From Flavobacterium humi (GTDB taxonomy: Bacteria; Bacteroidota; Bacteroidia; Flavobacteriales; Flavobacteriaceae), in contig NZ_SRLH01000001.1 in assembly GCF_004745595.1 (NCBI RefSeq), positions 622,695 through 678,042 of the forward strand: 55,348 nt of DNA, given 5' to 3'. Below, piece after piece: positions 40,920-48,465 of the stretch. The notes below the pieces were generated by a model that made no database searches, was not told where the DNA came from, and was given only the letters and a program-made list of their open reading frames with translations. Positions within the stretch are counted from its first letter, which is position 1. The number at the start of each line of letters is the position of its first letter. The position numbers and the translations under genes were made by a program.

Positions 40920-42353
40920 ATGAAACAGGCAACAAAACTTATACTGATTTTTATTTTTTTCACTAACTATCTGCCAGCACAGACAAATTCAAATCCGGAG
41001 AGAAAAATCGATTCATTATTCTCTAAGTACAATTCAAAAACACCTGGTGTTGCAGTTGCCATTGTTAAGGACGGGGAAATTATTTTTAAAAAGGGATATG
41101 GCATGGCTAACCTTGAATACGATGTTCCCATAAGCCCGAAAACTATTTTTAATGTAGGATCTGTATCCAAACAATTTACAACTTTTTCAATTTACCTTTT
41201 AGAGAAACAGGGCAAAATCTCATTGGATGATGACATAAGAAAATACATTCCTGAATTGCCGGTTTATGAAAAAACAATAACGATTAAACATTTATGTTCC
41301 CATACAAGCGGGTTAAAAGATCAGTGGTCATTATTAACATTAGCAGGTTGGAGAATGGATGATATCATTACCTCCGAACAAGTACTGAAATTAATCTCCA
41401 AACAAAAAGAATTGAACTTTACACCCGGAAGCCAATTTAAATATAGCAATACCGGATTTTCATTGTTAGCCGAGATTATAAAAAGAGTGTCAGGGAAAAG
41501 TTTTGGTGCATTCGCAAAAGAAAACATCTTCAATCCTCTTGGTATGGAAAATACATTGCTATATGATGATAACGAAAAAATAGTGAAGAACAGGGCCTAC
41601 TCTTATGGAGAGGAAAACGGATTGCACGTCAAAAGAAACCTTAACAGCTCTTCGGTCGGGCCAACAAACGTGTACACAACAGTAGAAGATTTAAGTAAGT
41701 GGACTACTAATTTTGAAAAACCAATATTGGAAAATGTCGATTTTATTGCTCATTTTAATCAACCCTCCACATTAGATAACGGAGATCCTGCAATTTTAGC
41801 GGTAAGTGACGGAGAAACTATTTACCATGCCAAAGGTCAATTCATCAGGAATTACAAAGGCCTTACCGTATATAACCATACAGGAAGTGATGCTGGTTTC
41901 AAATCTTATTTGGGCCGTTTTCAAGACAACAAATTATCAATAATACTTTTGAGTAATGATGAGGATTTTGTAGCCTACAAAGCAGGAATGGATATTGCAG
42001 AATTTTATTTGTCTGATACGTTTAAAAAGAGGGAAAAAGCAACTAAAATAGAGCCTAAAGTTGAAGAAAAAGCAAAATATGTTTCTAAAACAAATCTAAA
42101 AGACTTTGAAGGTATTTTTCAAAACAATGATTTATCATCACGTTTTACCGTAAAAATAATCAATGGAAAGTTGACAATGACACATGATCGGTTAAGTGAT
42201 GTTGTGCTGACTGAATTGGAAAAAGATAAATTTAGGGGCGTAATTACTTTTTCTGCGGATGTGAATTTTGAAAGAAACAAAAAAAACGAAGTAACAGCAT
42301 TAAGCATAACCAATTTTGGGGCAACAAATGTCAAATTCGTGAAGTTACAATAA
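40920..42353 (+). CDS. Serine hydrolase, class C beta-lactamase-like
   Basis: A 477-residue exported protein (signal peptide to about residue 20, PAQ-TN). The beta-lactamase/transpeptidase-like domain has SxxK as SVSK near 81-84, YxN as YSN near 176-178, and a C-terminal HTGSDAGF in place of KTG. A further domain from about residue 380 resembles the C-terminal DUF3471-type beta domain. Such enzymes cleave D-amino-acid peptides or esters; antibiotic resistance cannot be assumed. It is monocistronic. Confidence 0.85.
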   Translation: MKQATKLILIFIFFTNYLPAQTNSNPERKIDSLFSKYNSKTPGVAVAIVKDGEIIFKKGYGMANLEYDVPISPKTIFNVGSVSKQFTTFSIYLLEKQGKISLDDDIRKYIPELPVYEKTITIKHLCSHTSGLKDQWSLLTLAGWRMDDIITSEQVLKLISKQKELNFTPGSQFKYSNTGFSLLAEIIKRVSGKSFGAFAKENIFNPLGMENTLLYDDNEKIVKNRAYSYGEENGLHVKRNLNSSSVGPTNVYTTVEDLSKWTTNFEKPILENVDFIAHFNQPSTLDNGDPAILAVSDGETIYHAKGQFIRNYKGLTVYNHTGSDAGFKSYLGRFQDNKLSIILLSNDEDFVAYKAGMDIAEFYLSDTFKKREKATKIEPKVEEKAKYVSKTNLKDFEGIFQNNDLSSRFTVKIINGKLTMTHDRLSDVVLTELEKDKFRGVITFSADVNFERNKKNEVTALSITNFGATNVKFVKLQ

Positions 42354-42419
42354 CTGTCGGTAAGGGCAGTTTGAAATTATATTTTTCATAATAGAAAGAG
42401 GTGAACAATGACGCCAATT

Positions 42420-42455
42420 CCTTTAGGCGCGTTCCAATGTTTTTGTTTAGTTTTG
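42420..42455 (+). promoter_or_regulatory. Duplicated promoter segment, copy 2, with full -7 box
   Basis: Similar to 40038-40074. The end contains TAGTTTTG (42448-42455), a full TAnnTTTG match, 32 bp before the ATG at 42488. Confidence 0.55.
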
Positions 42456-42487
42456 TTTTACATCAACACATTATAAAAAAAAGATAA

Positions 42488-42946
42488 ATGCACCTACATA
42501 CAACCATCCTTTTCTTTTTCTCTTTGGCTTTATGGCCCCATCTCGCCAACGCGCAGGATACGATCAGGCTTGAAAAAAAACCAAAAGCCATACTTCATAG
42601 TTGGTATCCTGAACACAAAAAATTCCCTACACTCAAGGTTGGGAAAGGTGAAATCCTTTTTACCACAATCCCTGAATTCAAAAATTCCTCTTTACGGAAT
42701 AATGACATTGACTTACACACCGATAATAGCCAGGTTCAAATAGAAGAAACCGATAAAACAAATCAGTATATCGTTACCATACATCCTACAGATGCCAAAT
42801 ATGTTGCATTTGAAGTATGGCTTGACCTAAAAGGCAAATCAATACTGATCCTGCAAAACGGCACCTGGAAAAATGCAACTGAACTATATAAAGCCAAGGG
42901 GAACAGGATATTGATTGATACGGTAAAACTGCAGCTTGGCCACTAA
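42488..42946 (+). CDS. Exported protein of unknown function
   Basis: A 152-residue protein with a signal peptide cleaved after ANA (about residue 22). The mature part is beta-rich and resembles the GldM/PorM-like or DUF-type periplasmic beta domains only loosely; no family is claimed. The next gene, a membrane protein, starts 3 bp after its stop, so both form an operon. Confidence 0.68.
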   Translation: MHLHTTILFFFSLALWPHLANAQDTIRLEKKPKAILHSWYPEHKKFPTLKVGKGEILFTTIPEFKNSSLRNNDIDLHTDNSQVQIEETDKTNQYIVTIHPTDAKYVAFEVWLDLKGKSILILQNGTWKNATELYKAKGNRILIDTVKLQLGH

Positions 42947-42949
42947 AAA

Positions 42950-43519
42950 ATGGAATTATACAAAACAATCATTGCAATAGTGGATGCAAACCTTATGTAC
43001 TGTTTGATCCCCATAATCCTAACCTTACTCCTTGTCGAACTTTTATTTAAAAAGCGGTACGAAACAGGGAAAGCCATGCATTTGGTTTGCCGGTTCATTA
43101 TCCTGTATACCATAATCACATTTGCGGTCTATTTAATTGGAATGGCCCTGAATCCTAAGGAATATGCTTTTATACAAAGAGCGCAAGGCCCTTATGCAAT
43201 GGCGTATTGGATGATGTTCCTATCTTCTTTGCTATTCCCTTTTACCTTATGTATTAAAAAATTCGCCTCAAAATTCTGGTATGTCATGCTCGTAGCATTT
43301 TTTATGAAATCCGGGTTTTATTTCGAACGCTATGTGATACTTGTAACCCGTTTCCATAGGGATTATTTGTCCGAAAATGAGGATTTCGGGTTTTCCAATT
43401 CATTCTTATCCGGGATCGGGCTGGTTTTCCTGCAAGGAATACTAATCGCATTGCTTGTTTTAGGGGTATTTGAAATCATGAAAAGGAAAAAACTTCAGGC
43501 AGCAAATAACAATGGCTAA
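42950..43519 (+). CDS. Multi-pass membrane protein, unknown function
   Basis: A 189-residue protein with about five hydrophobic spans (roughly 5-28, 39-62, 75-98, 106-124 and 153-178). A GMALNPKEYAFIQRAQGPYA loop is conserved-looking. It follows the exported protein by 3 bp and is probably translated with it. Confidence 0.68.
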   Translation: MELYKTIIAIVDANLMYCLIPIILTLLLVELLFKKRYETGKAMHLVCRFIILYTIITFAVYLIGMALNPKEYAFIQRAQGPYAMAYWMMFLSSLLFPFTLCIKKFASKFWYVMLVAFFMKSGFYFERYVILVTRFHRDYLSENEDFGFSNSFLSGIGLVFLQGILIALLVLGVFEIMKRKKLQAANNNG

Positions 43520-43628
43520 AAAAACAAGACCAGCTACGCAAAGTCTCCCGGCTGTGTGCAGCGGGAACAGATTAATCATTAAATATTATTTTCATACTTT
43601 TAAACTTTGCCATTAAAGTATAATCAAA

Positions 43629-44375
43629 ATGCCATTTACATTTTCACATCCTGCAATAGTTTTACCATTAACATACTTACCTAGGCGATGGTTTTCATTA
43701 ACTGGACTTGTAATAGGTAGTTTGACTCCTGATTTTGAATATTTTATAAGGATGAAAGTCCAGAGCAATTACAGTCATACTTTGAGCGGGTTGTTTTGGT
43801 TTGATATTCCATTGGGACTTCTACTCGCTTTTATCTTTCATAATTTTGTCCGTGAAAGTTTAATTGATAATCTACCGACAATTTTAAAATCGAGACTTTC
43901 TTCGTTTAGTAAATTCAATTGGAATAAGCATTTTAAAAAAAATTGGGCGGTAATAATAATTTCAGCTTTAATTGGTGCAATCTCGCATTTGTTTTGGGAC
44001 AGTTTTACTCATGTACACGGTTATTTTGTTGAGATAATTCCAATGCTAACAAATAAAATTGATATTCTCGGAATGCAAATACCGGTTTTTAAAATACTTC
44101 AACATTCAAGTACTTTACTCGGTGGAATTATAATTTCTGTTGCATTGTTAAAATTGCCTATAAACAAGAATATAACCGGAGGATTTAGTTTTAAATATTG
44201 GAGTATCGTAGTTGGCTTGACTTTAGCAATAATATTTATACGATTTTCAACAGGGCTAGACTATAAAGCATATGGTCAACTTATTGTTACGGGGATTTCA
44301 GCAGTGCTGATTTCGTTAGTTTTTACGCCATGGTTAGTAAGGCAAATCAATGGTGAAAATAATAATTTAGTTTAA
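43629..44375 (+). CDS. DUF4184 family membrane protein
   Basis: A 248-residue membrane protein. The start MPFTFSHPAIVLPLTYL, then GSLTPDFEYFIRM and GAISHLFWDSFTHVHGYF, are the DUF4184 signature; the His/Asp residues recall membrane-bound metal-dependent hydrolases (YdjM/DUF457-like). About six membrane spans are present. The DNA from here on is noticeably richer in A and T than that before 39 kb. Confidence 0.85.
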   Translation: MPFTFSHPAIVLPLTYLPRRWFSLTGLVIGSLTPDFEYFIRMKVQSNYSHTLSGLFWFDIPLGLLLAFIFHNFVRESLIDNLPTILKSRLSSFSKFNWNKHFKKNWAVIIISALIGAISHLFWDSFTHVHGYFVEIIPMLTNKIDILGMQIPVFKILQHSSTLLGGIIISVALLKLPINKNITGGFSFKYWSIVVGLTLAIIFIRFSTGLDYKAYGQLIVTGISAVLISLVFTPWLVRQINGENNNLV

Positions 44376-44466
44376 GAAGTATTGATTATATAAGTTATTA
44401 ATTACTTCTTTAATTTTCTTCATTTCTAAACAATATCTTTAGATCTGATAGCGAGGATTATATTTA

Positions 44467-44922
44467 TCATTCTACTATAACATCTCCTCTTATTAAATTT
44501 ATTTCCCCATTTTCAATCCCTAAATCAAAACATTTTTCTTTTTTGAAGTTTTTTAAACTAGATATTCCTCTCTCATCTAAAGGAAAATCAGTTTTGAATT
44601 TGAATTTAGTTGAGTCAAGTTTAAATTCAATGATTCTTGCCCCATCGTTAATTACAAACCATTCATATTTCCCTTCTTTCCAGCAACCTACTATCTCGTC
44701 ACCAAAAGAATCTATTTTATTTAAATCTAATTTAAGATAGTTATTATGAGGAACTTTGGAATGTTTTCCATCAATTATATACCTGACTTTTCCCTCTGTT
44801 ATTATAGTAATACATTGTTTTCTATCAAGTGAATATATGTAATTTTGCTTTTTGCTACAACTTGTAAATATCGTTAAAACTGTCAGCATAAAAAGGATTA
44901 TGCTTTTTCTCATCTTAATCAT
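44467..44922 (-). CDS. Small lipoprotein, possible orphan immunity protein
   Basis: A 151-residue predicted lipoprotein (lipobox FTSC, Cys 22). The mature part contains repeated strand-loop segments (KQCITIITEGKVRYIIDGK, KYEWFVINDGARIIEFKLD). No family is recognised. It is the last of a series of unrelated small minus-strand genes separated by shared repeats, so a role as an orphan immunity protein of the Rhs locus is possible but unproven. Confidence 0.6.
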   Translation of the reverse strand: MIKMRKSIILFMLTVLTIFTSCSKKQNYIYSLDRKQCITIITEGKVRYIIDGKHSKVPHNNYLKLDLNKIDSFGDEIVGCWKEGKYEWFVINDGARIIEFKLDSTKFKFKTDFPLDERGISSLKNFKKEKCFDLGIENGEINLIRGDVIVE

Positions 44923-44958
44923 TTATTAAACATTTTGATTCCTGTATTACAACCGGAC

Positions 44959-44984
44959 GTGCTTCACGAAACACAAACCAAATC
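44959..44984. repeat. Partial copy of the Rhs-cassette tail repeat
   Basis: GTGCTTCACGAAACACAAACCAAATC matches, with a few changes, the TGCCTCACGAAGCACAAACCGAATC end of the repeats at 48264-48351 and 52945-53040 (split: GTGCTTCACGAA / ACACAAACCAAATC). It lies directly downstream of the gene ending at 45001. Confidence 0.65.
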
Positions 44985-45000
44985 TTGGAATCTGAATTTA

Positions 45001-45495
45001 TCATGAAAAACCATTAATCATTAACTCATAATATGTATTGGTATCTAAATTTACTTTGATATACCAATAACAATACCCACCGTCGTCCGTTAAAACCATT
45101 TCATGCTTCCAATCAAATACTTTTGGTTTATTGTTTTTATCGTAATCCGTAAACAACTTGCACATTGAATTTATATAAATTATCTTTTCTCCTTTTTCAT
45201 CTATGTAACATAAGTATTGTAGATAATTCTTTTTTAACTCTGAAAGCTCTTTTGTTTTTAAAAAATAAAATTGATTATCATTTATTGCTCTCGATAAAAT
45301 CCCATCTGCTTTCTTTAAATCGGAGCCTTCGGGTTTCCACATTTCATAAGTTTTCCCTAGAATATATTTTGTGTATTTCGGATTGGTTATGATGGCTAAC
45401 TTTTCATCACCCATTGGGTTATCGACTGCTTTCTTCTGCCCCGTGCAAGACAAAAGAAAAAGTCCGAATAGTATAGATCCAATTCTATTTCTCAT
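45001..45495 (-). CDS. Small lipoprotein, possible orphan immunity protein
   Basis: A 164-residue predicted lipoprotein (FLLSC, Cys 17). The mature part includes ITNPKYTKYILGKTYEMWKP and a C-terminal WYIKVNLDTNTYYELMING. No family is recognised. Its end is followed by a partial copy of the tail repeat that also follows the candidate immunity gene at 53050. This suggests, but does not prove, that it was once the second gene of an Rhs cassette. Confidence 0.62.
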   Translation of the reverse strand: MRNRIGSILFGLFLLSCTGQKKAVDNPMGDEKLAIITNPKYTKYILGKTYEMWKPEGSDLKKADGILSRAINDNQFYFLKTKELSELKKNYLQYLCYIDEKGEKIIYINSMCKLFTDYDKNNKPKVFDWKHEMVLTDDGGYCYWYIKVNLDTNTYYELMINGFS

Positions 45496-45612
45496 GTTTT
45501 CAAAAATTATTTAAGCCCTATTCTTGGGGTGGCATCTATTTTTATCCTAAAACCGGTAGTGCGGATTTACACCCAGGGCTTTAACCGAACAGGCGGAGTA
45601 ATCCATTACTTT

Positions 45613-45726
45613 ATTTGTTAAAAAACAAAACTACAACTTTTTACGGTTGTAGTTTTTTATTTCTTTTATGGGCACGGATTGCACCCGAGGCTTTAGCTGG
45701 AACAGACGAAGTAAATCCGCGCTATT
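45613..45726. repeat. Cassette downstream module, copy A
   Basis: About 114 bp, near-identical to 46884-46996. It contains a hairpin (CTACAAC / GTTGTAG) with A and T tracts that can terminate in both directions, followed by GGGCACGGATTGCACCCGAG to AAATCCGCGCTAT. It abuts the stop codon of the HEAT-repeat gene. A third, diverged copy of its second half lies at about 45550-45605. Confidence 0.85.
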
Positions 45727-45730
45727 GGAA

Positions 45731-46306
45731 TTAACCAATCTTTTTCAATGCTTTTTCAGCCTCTTTCTTAATAAGTGATTTTGGATGCTTGGTTAAAATC
45801 TCAATTTTACTCTTTGCCTTTTTTGATTTTAAACGGCCCAAAGCTTCTAAAGCATGAGGAGTTAGTTCCTCATCATCAAGTAATTTTATCAGGATATCTT
45901 CAGCCTTTTCAGATTTTACTTTTCCTAAAGCTAAAACAAACATTTGCCTGGACATTCCATTTTCATCATCTTGAACTATTTGTAAAATACTGTCTACATC
46001 ATTTTCAGTAATGGTCACATATATTGTATTTCCAATGGCCCAACGGAGCATCATTTTATCTTTAGCTATCTTATGATATTCTTCAATCAAAATTGGACTT
46101 GCTTTCCCTATAGCTTCTTTAACTGCTAAAGCTCTAATAATACCTTCCTTAATTTTCACATCCTCTATTCCTTTTTGCAATAAATCCAATAAAACTGGTA
46201 TTGCTAAAGGATAAGACTCTTTTGTATTGACTAAATCATAAATATCATTTATTGATATCCCTACTTTTTTCAATTCATCCTTTATCGTATTTGCATCCAT
46301 TATCAT
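45731..46306 (-). CDS. HEAT-repeat protein, possible orphan immunity protein
   Basis: A 191-residue cytosolic all-helical protein. HEAT/PBS-like repeats are visible from about residue 25: YPLAIPVLLDLLQKGIED, VKIKEGIIRALAVKEA, MSRQMFVLALGKVKSEKAED, LTPHALEALGRLKSKKAKS. A nearby ATG two codons in (46300) may be the true start. HEAT-repeat proteins occur among immunity proteins of polymorphic toxins. It lies in the small-gene series and abuts repeat copy A. Confidence 0.75.
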   Translation of the reverse strand: MIMDANTIKDELKKVGISINDIYDLVNTKESYPLAIPVLLDLLQKGIEDVKIKEGIIRALAVKEAIGKASPILIEEYHKIAKDKMMLRWAIGNTIYVTITENDVDSILQIVQDDENGMSRQMFVLALGKVKSEKAEDILIKLLDDEELTPHALEALGRLKSKKAKSKIEILTKHPKSLIKKEAEKALKKIG

Positions 46307-46373
46307 GGTTATTTATTTAATCAAGATGGAAAGGTTATAACTTAAAATCTATTCTTTTTCCCTGTTTTTACCT

Positions 46374-46829
46374 TTACAATAATTCCTTCACCTTCAATTC
46401 TTTTAATTCCTCAATCAGCTTGTCGATATTTTTTTTCTCCCATCCATCAAAACCCCTTCCTATTCCGATTATTTTTCCTCCTTTACTGTCATAGAATCTA
46501 AATTCATTTGACTGGACTCCCCTTGCCCCAGTCTCTCTTTTAAATGAAAAGGATAATTCATTCAATGGAATCATTTTTAAGTGATTGACGAAATATTTTT
46601 TAAAATACAGACAAATGGAATGGGTATCTTTCTTTATCTCAATTTTTATTAAAAATTTACCAAAAAAAAATACAAATACTTCTACTATAAGAATTATAAA
46701 GAATGAGAATACATATACTTCAAAATTCATATTTTCATCAATAAAATAGATAAGGAAAATAAGAATTATTGAAACTGATACAAGTTTAGTTACTATACTA
46801 ATGATATTTAATTTATAGATCGTTCCCAT
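46374..46829 (-). CDS. Two-helix membrane protein with PH-like soluble part, unknown
   Basis: A protein of about 151 residues from the ATG at 46829; an ATG at 46853 would add eight charged residues before the first helix. Two membrane helices (about 12-32 and 38-58) are followed by a soluble domain with ENELSFSFKRETG-like strands and a C-terminal helix rich in Lys, Glu and Leu. It resembles small bacterial PH-domain membrane proteins. It may be another orphan immunity gene. Confidence 0.6.
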   Translation of the reverse strand: MGTIYKLNIISIVTKLVSVSIILIFLIYFIDENMNFEVYVFSFFIILIVEVFVFFFGKFLIKIEIKKDTHSICLYFKKYFVNHLKMIPLNELSFSFKRETGARGVQSNEFRFYDSKGGKIIGIGRGFDGWEKKNIDKLIEELKELKVKELL

Positions 46830-46883
46830 AAAGTTATATTTTCTTACCCACAAAAATTAAAAAACCAAATCTAACAACCATTT

Positions 46884-46996
46884 CATTTGTTAAAAAACAA
46901 AACTACAACTTTTTACGGCTGTAGTTTTTTGTTTTCTTTATGGGCACGGATTGCACCCGAGGCTTTAGCCGAACAGACGAAGTAAATCCGCGCTAT
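46884..46996. repeat. Cassette downstream module, copy B
   Basis: Near-identical to 45613-45726, with only a few changes (for example ACGGCTGTAG for ACGGTTGTAG). A further half copy (AAATCCGCGCTATC) follows at 47010-47023 and touches the end of the gene at 47023. Both copies lie just downstream of minus-strand genes. Confidence 0.85.
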
Positions 46997-47022
46997 CGGG
47001 TACATTCCCCAAATCCGCGCTA

Positions 47023-47427
47023 TCAGTTTTTTTTCATAAAAGTTTTATACTCCATTTTTTTCTCAGAATATTGACCTTTCTCTTCAACGTCCAAATAGCC
47101 TTCTTTATTAAAATCCAACCACAGAAAAGCACTTTTATTAATTATAGTAGCATAATATCCGTTTTTATCAGAATACAATTTTATTTTATCATGACCTAAA
47201 TATTCGTCATAATTTTTATTTCCTTTATTATCTTCATATCTTTCATTATTTATTATAATCATTACTTTATTAATCGGTTGCTTCGTTTCTTCATCAAAAA
47301 CATAACCTTCCAATCTTATATTTGTAGCGTCTGTCACTGATAAATAATATACAAATAAGTATATCAAAATGGCCAAAATTGATACTAAAAAAGTATATAA
47401 TCCTATTTTTTTACTAATTACAATCAT
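47023..47427 (-). CDS. Membrane-anchored protein, candidate immunity protein of the orphan Rhs tip
   Basis: A 134-residue protein with one N-terminal membrane helix (about 9-29) and an extracytoplasmic domain starting NIRLEGYVFDEETKQPINKV, which looks like a carboxypeptidase-regulatory-type beta sandwich. Its ATG lies inside the last codons of the orphan Rhs tip frame (14-bp overlap), the arrangement expected of a toxin and its immunity gene. It could neutralise a toxin in the periplasm or membrane. The function is inferred from context. Confidence 0.6.
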   Translation of the reverse strand: MIVISKKIGLYTFLVSILAILIYLFVYYLSVTDATNIRLEGYVFDEETKQPINKVMIIINNERYEDNKGNKNYDEYLGHDKIKLYSDKNGYYATIINKSAFLWLDFNKEGYLDVEEKGQYSEKKMEYKTFMKKN

Positions 47428-47575
47428 CTATTTTTTTATTAATTGCAGCTTGTATATTTCCGCCAGCTACCGTTTGAATATTACCGTGATTATCATTATT
47501 TCCAGATAGTCTAATATTAGTAACTTGCGGTCCCTTCAGATGCATGAGGATAACCTCTGGAGGTGAATTAGTACT
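47414..47575 (-). pseudogene. Orphan Rhs-type C-terminal tip (remnant)
   Basis: A minus-strand frame, open from the Rhs-core junction near 47575 to a TAG at 47414-47416, contains an ATG at 47545 (44 codons). It reads PQVTNIRLSGNNDNHGN, then IQTVAGGNIQAAINKK and ends DDCN. It is out of frame with the adjoining Rhs-core fragment by 2, so it is no longer a working fusion. Its end overlaps the start of the 47023-47427 gene. It is probably the last piece of a displaced toxin domain. Confidence 0.5.
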
Positions 47576-47651
47576 GCGTGGCTGTTACCGTACTGCCTTG
47601 GGTTACGTTTTTCTGCAATTTTTCGCCTGCTGCGTTGTAAAGGTATTCTTT
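47568..47651 (-). pseudogene. Rhs core fragment
   Basis: The minus strand encodes EYLYNAAGEKLQKNVTQGST, then VTATQY, and stops. The segment repeats, at both DNA and protein level, part of the intact Rhs gene (about 54616-54690, IEYLYNAAGVKLQKNVTQ). The match is about 66 of 72 bases. It ends abruptly after the TATQY codons, where the orphan tip begins, marking a recombination junction. Confidence 0.85.
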
Positions 47652-47669
47652 TTCTTTTGTTTTAAGAGT

Positions 47670-47765
47670 TATTTACTTCGTCAGTTCGCTACGCTCGTGT
47701 CCTGCTCTCGCCTTTATCTCTCCACTGCGTTGCGAGGATATCGGCTCCATCAGGGCTAGGGCACT
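47670..47765 (-). ncRNA. Second Flavo-1-like element
   Basis: On the minus strand GTGCCCTAGCCCTGATGGAG, then GATATCCTCGC, GAGAGATAAAGGCGAGAGC and AGGACACGAGCGTAGCGAAC. The CCTAGCCC(C/T)GAT start and the GATATCCT / AGAGATA pairing resemble the element at 4543-4660. It lies between the Rhs core fragment and the next terminator. It diverges more from the consensus than the first copy, especially at its 3' end. Confidence 0.45.
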
Positions 47766-47801
47766 TGCTTTTCAAAATTAGCTTTTGCTTCCATGAGAAC
47801 A

Positions 47802-47832
47802 TAAAAAAATCCTAACCACTATAGTTAGGATT
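47802..47832 (-). terminator. Minus-strand terminator with no gene upstream
   Basis: Minus strand AATCCTAAC, a 7-nt loop, GTTAGGATT and a T run. No minus-strand gene lies just upstream of it (47833-48264), so it may be left over from a lost cassette gene. Confidence 0.65.
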
Positions 47833-47925
47833 CTTCTATCTTATTTCTCAATTCGCTTTTATTATTTTTACAATTTAGCTTTATAAAAATGAGTATCATT
47901 TACATGTTGTATATCCGAAGACTTA

Positions 47926-48183
47926 ATGCCTTTTAAAAGTATAGCAACTATAATTGACCGAACATATCGTTGTGATAATTATTTTGAAGATTTTCACACT
48001 GAAGGTCAACCAATAGTAAACCAAATAGAGGAATGGGCAAAAACAAATTCAATTACTTTGAATAATGGTTGGAAAGTTGAAGTTGCAAAATCAATTCAGA
48101 ATAGGTATGATAAAATTTTTGAAACAATTGATGAGACATTAGAGAGTAAATGGGAGACGATGTTTAATAAATTGGCTAATTAA
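47926..48183 (+). CDS. Small protein of unknown function
   Basis: An 85-residue protein, the only small plus-strand gene in the Rhs mosaic: it starts MPFKSIATIIDRTYRCDNYF and is helical and charged in the second half (VAKSIQNRYDKIFETIDETL). It has no recognised family. A strong plus-strand terminator at 48220-48250 supports that it is expressed. An in-frame stop 36 bp upstream supports the start. Confidence 0.6.
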   Translation: MPFKSIATIIDRTYRCDNYFEDFHTEGQPIVNQIEEWAKTNSITLNNGWKVEVAKSIQNRYDKIFETIDETLESKWETMFNKLAN

Positions 48184-48219
48184 TTTTATTTCCAGTAATC
48201 ATAAAAATCAAAACAAAAG

Positions 48220-48250
48220 AACCTACTCCAACAACTGGAGTAGGTTTTTT
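48220..48250 (+). terminator. Terminator of the 85-residue protein gene
   Basis: AACCTACTCCA, an ACAAC-type loop, TGGAGTAGGTTTTTT: a perfect 10-bp stem and T tail 37 bp after the stop. Confidence 0.85.
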
Positions 48251-48263
48251 ATTTTAACACCAT

Positions 48264-48351
48264 AAACAAAAAAAGGACGAGCCGTTAAGCTCATCCTTGA
48301 TTTATGGTGTGGGTGATTGTGGTGGTGTGCCTCACGAAGCACAAACCGAAT
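48264..48351. repeat. Rhs-cassette tail repeat, copy 1 (includes a minus-strand terminator)
   Basis: Contains AAGGATGAGC / GCTCGTCCTT with a T run on the minus strand (48268-48298), then TTTATGGTGTGG and TGCCTCACGAAGCACAAACC (positions about 48329-48348). It is in direct orientation with the copy at 52945-53040. No gene is left in front of it on the minus strand. Confidence 0.85.
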
Positions 48352-48429
48352 CAACGATTTCTTTTACTCGTAAACCCCAAATAAATATTATTCGAATTTT
48401 CTTATCCTTTCAATAAATAACAAGTTTAT

Positions 48430-48461
48430 TTTGATTTATACGGTCTCAAGAGTTAAATTTG
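48430..48461 (+). promoter_or_regulatory. Promoter of the ClC gene, leaderless arrangement
   Basis: -33 TTTG (48430-48433), a 20-nt spacer, -7 TAAATTTG (48454-48461, full match). The ATG at 48466 begins only 4 nt after the -7 box, about where transcription should start. Confidence 0.75.
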
Positions 48462-48465
48462 TAAT

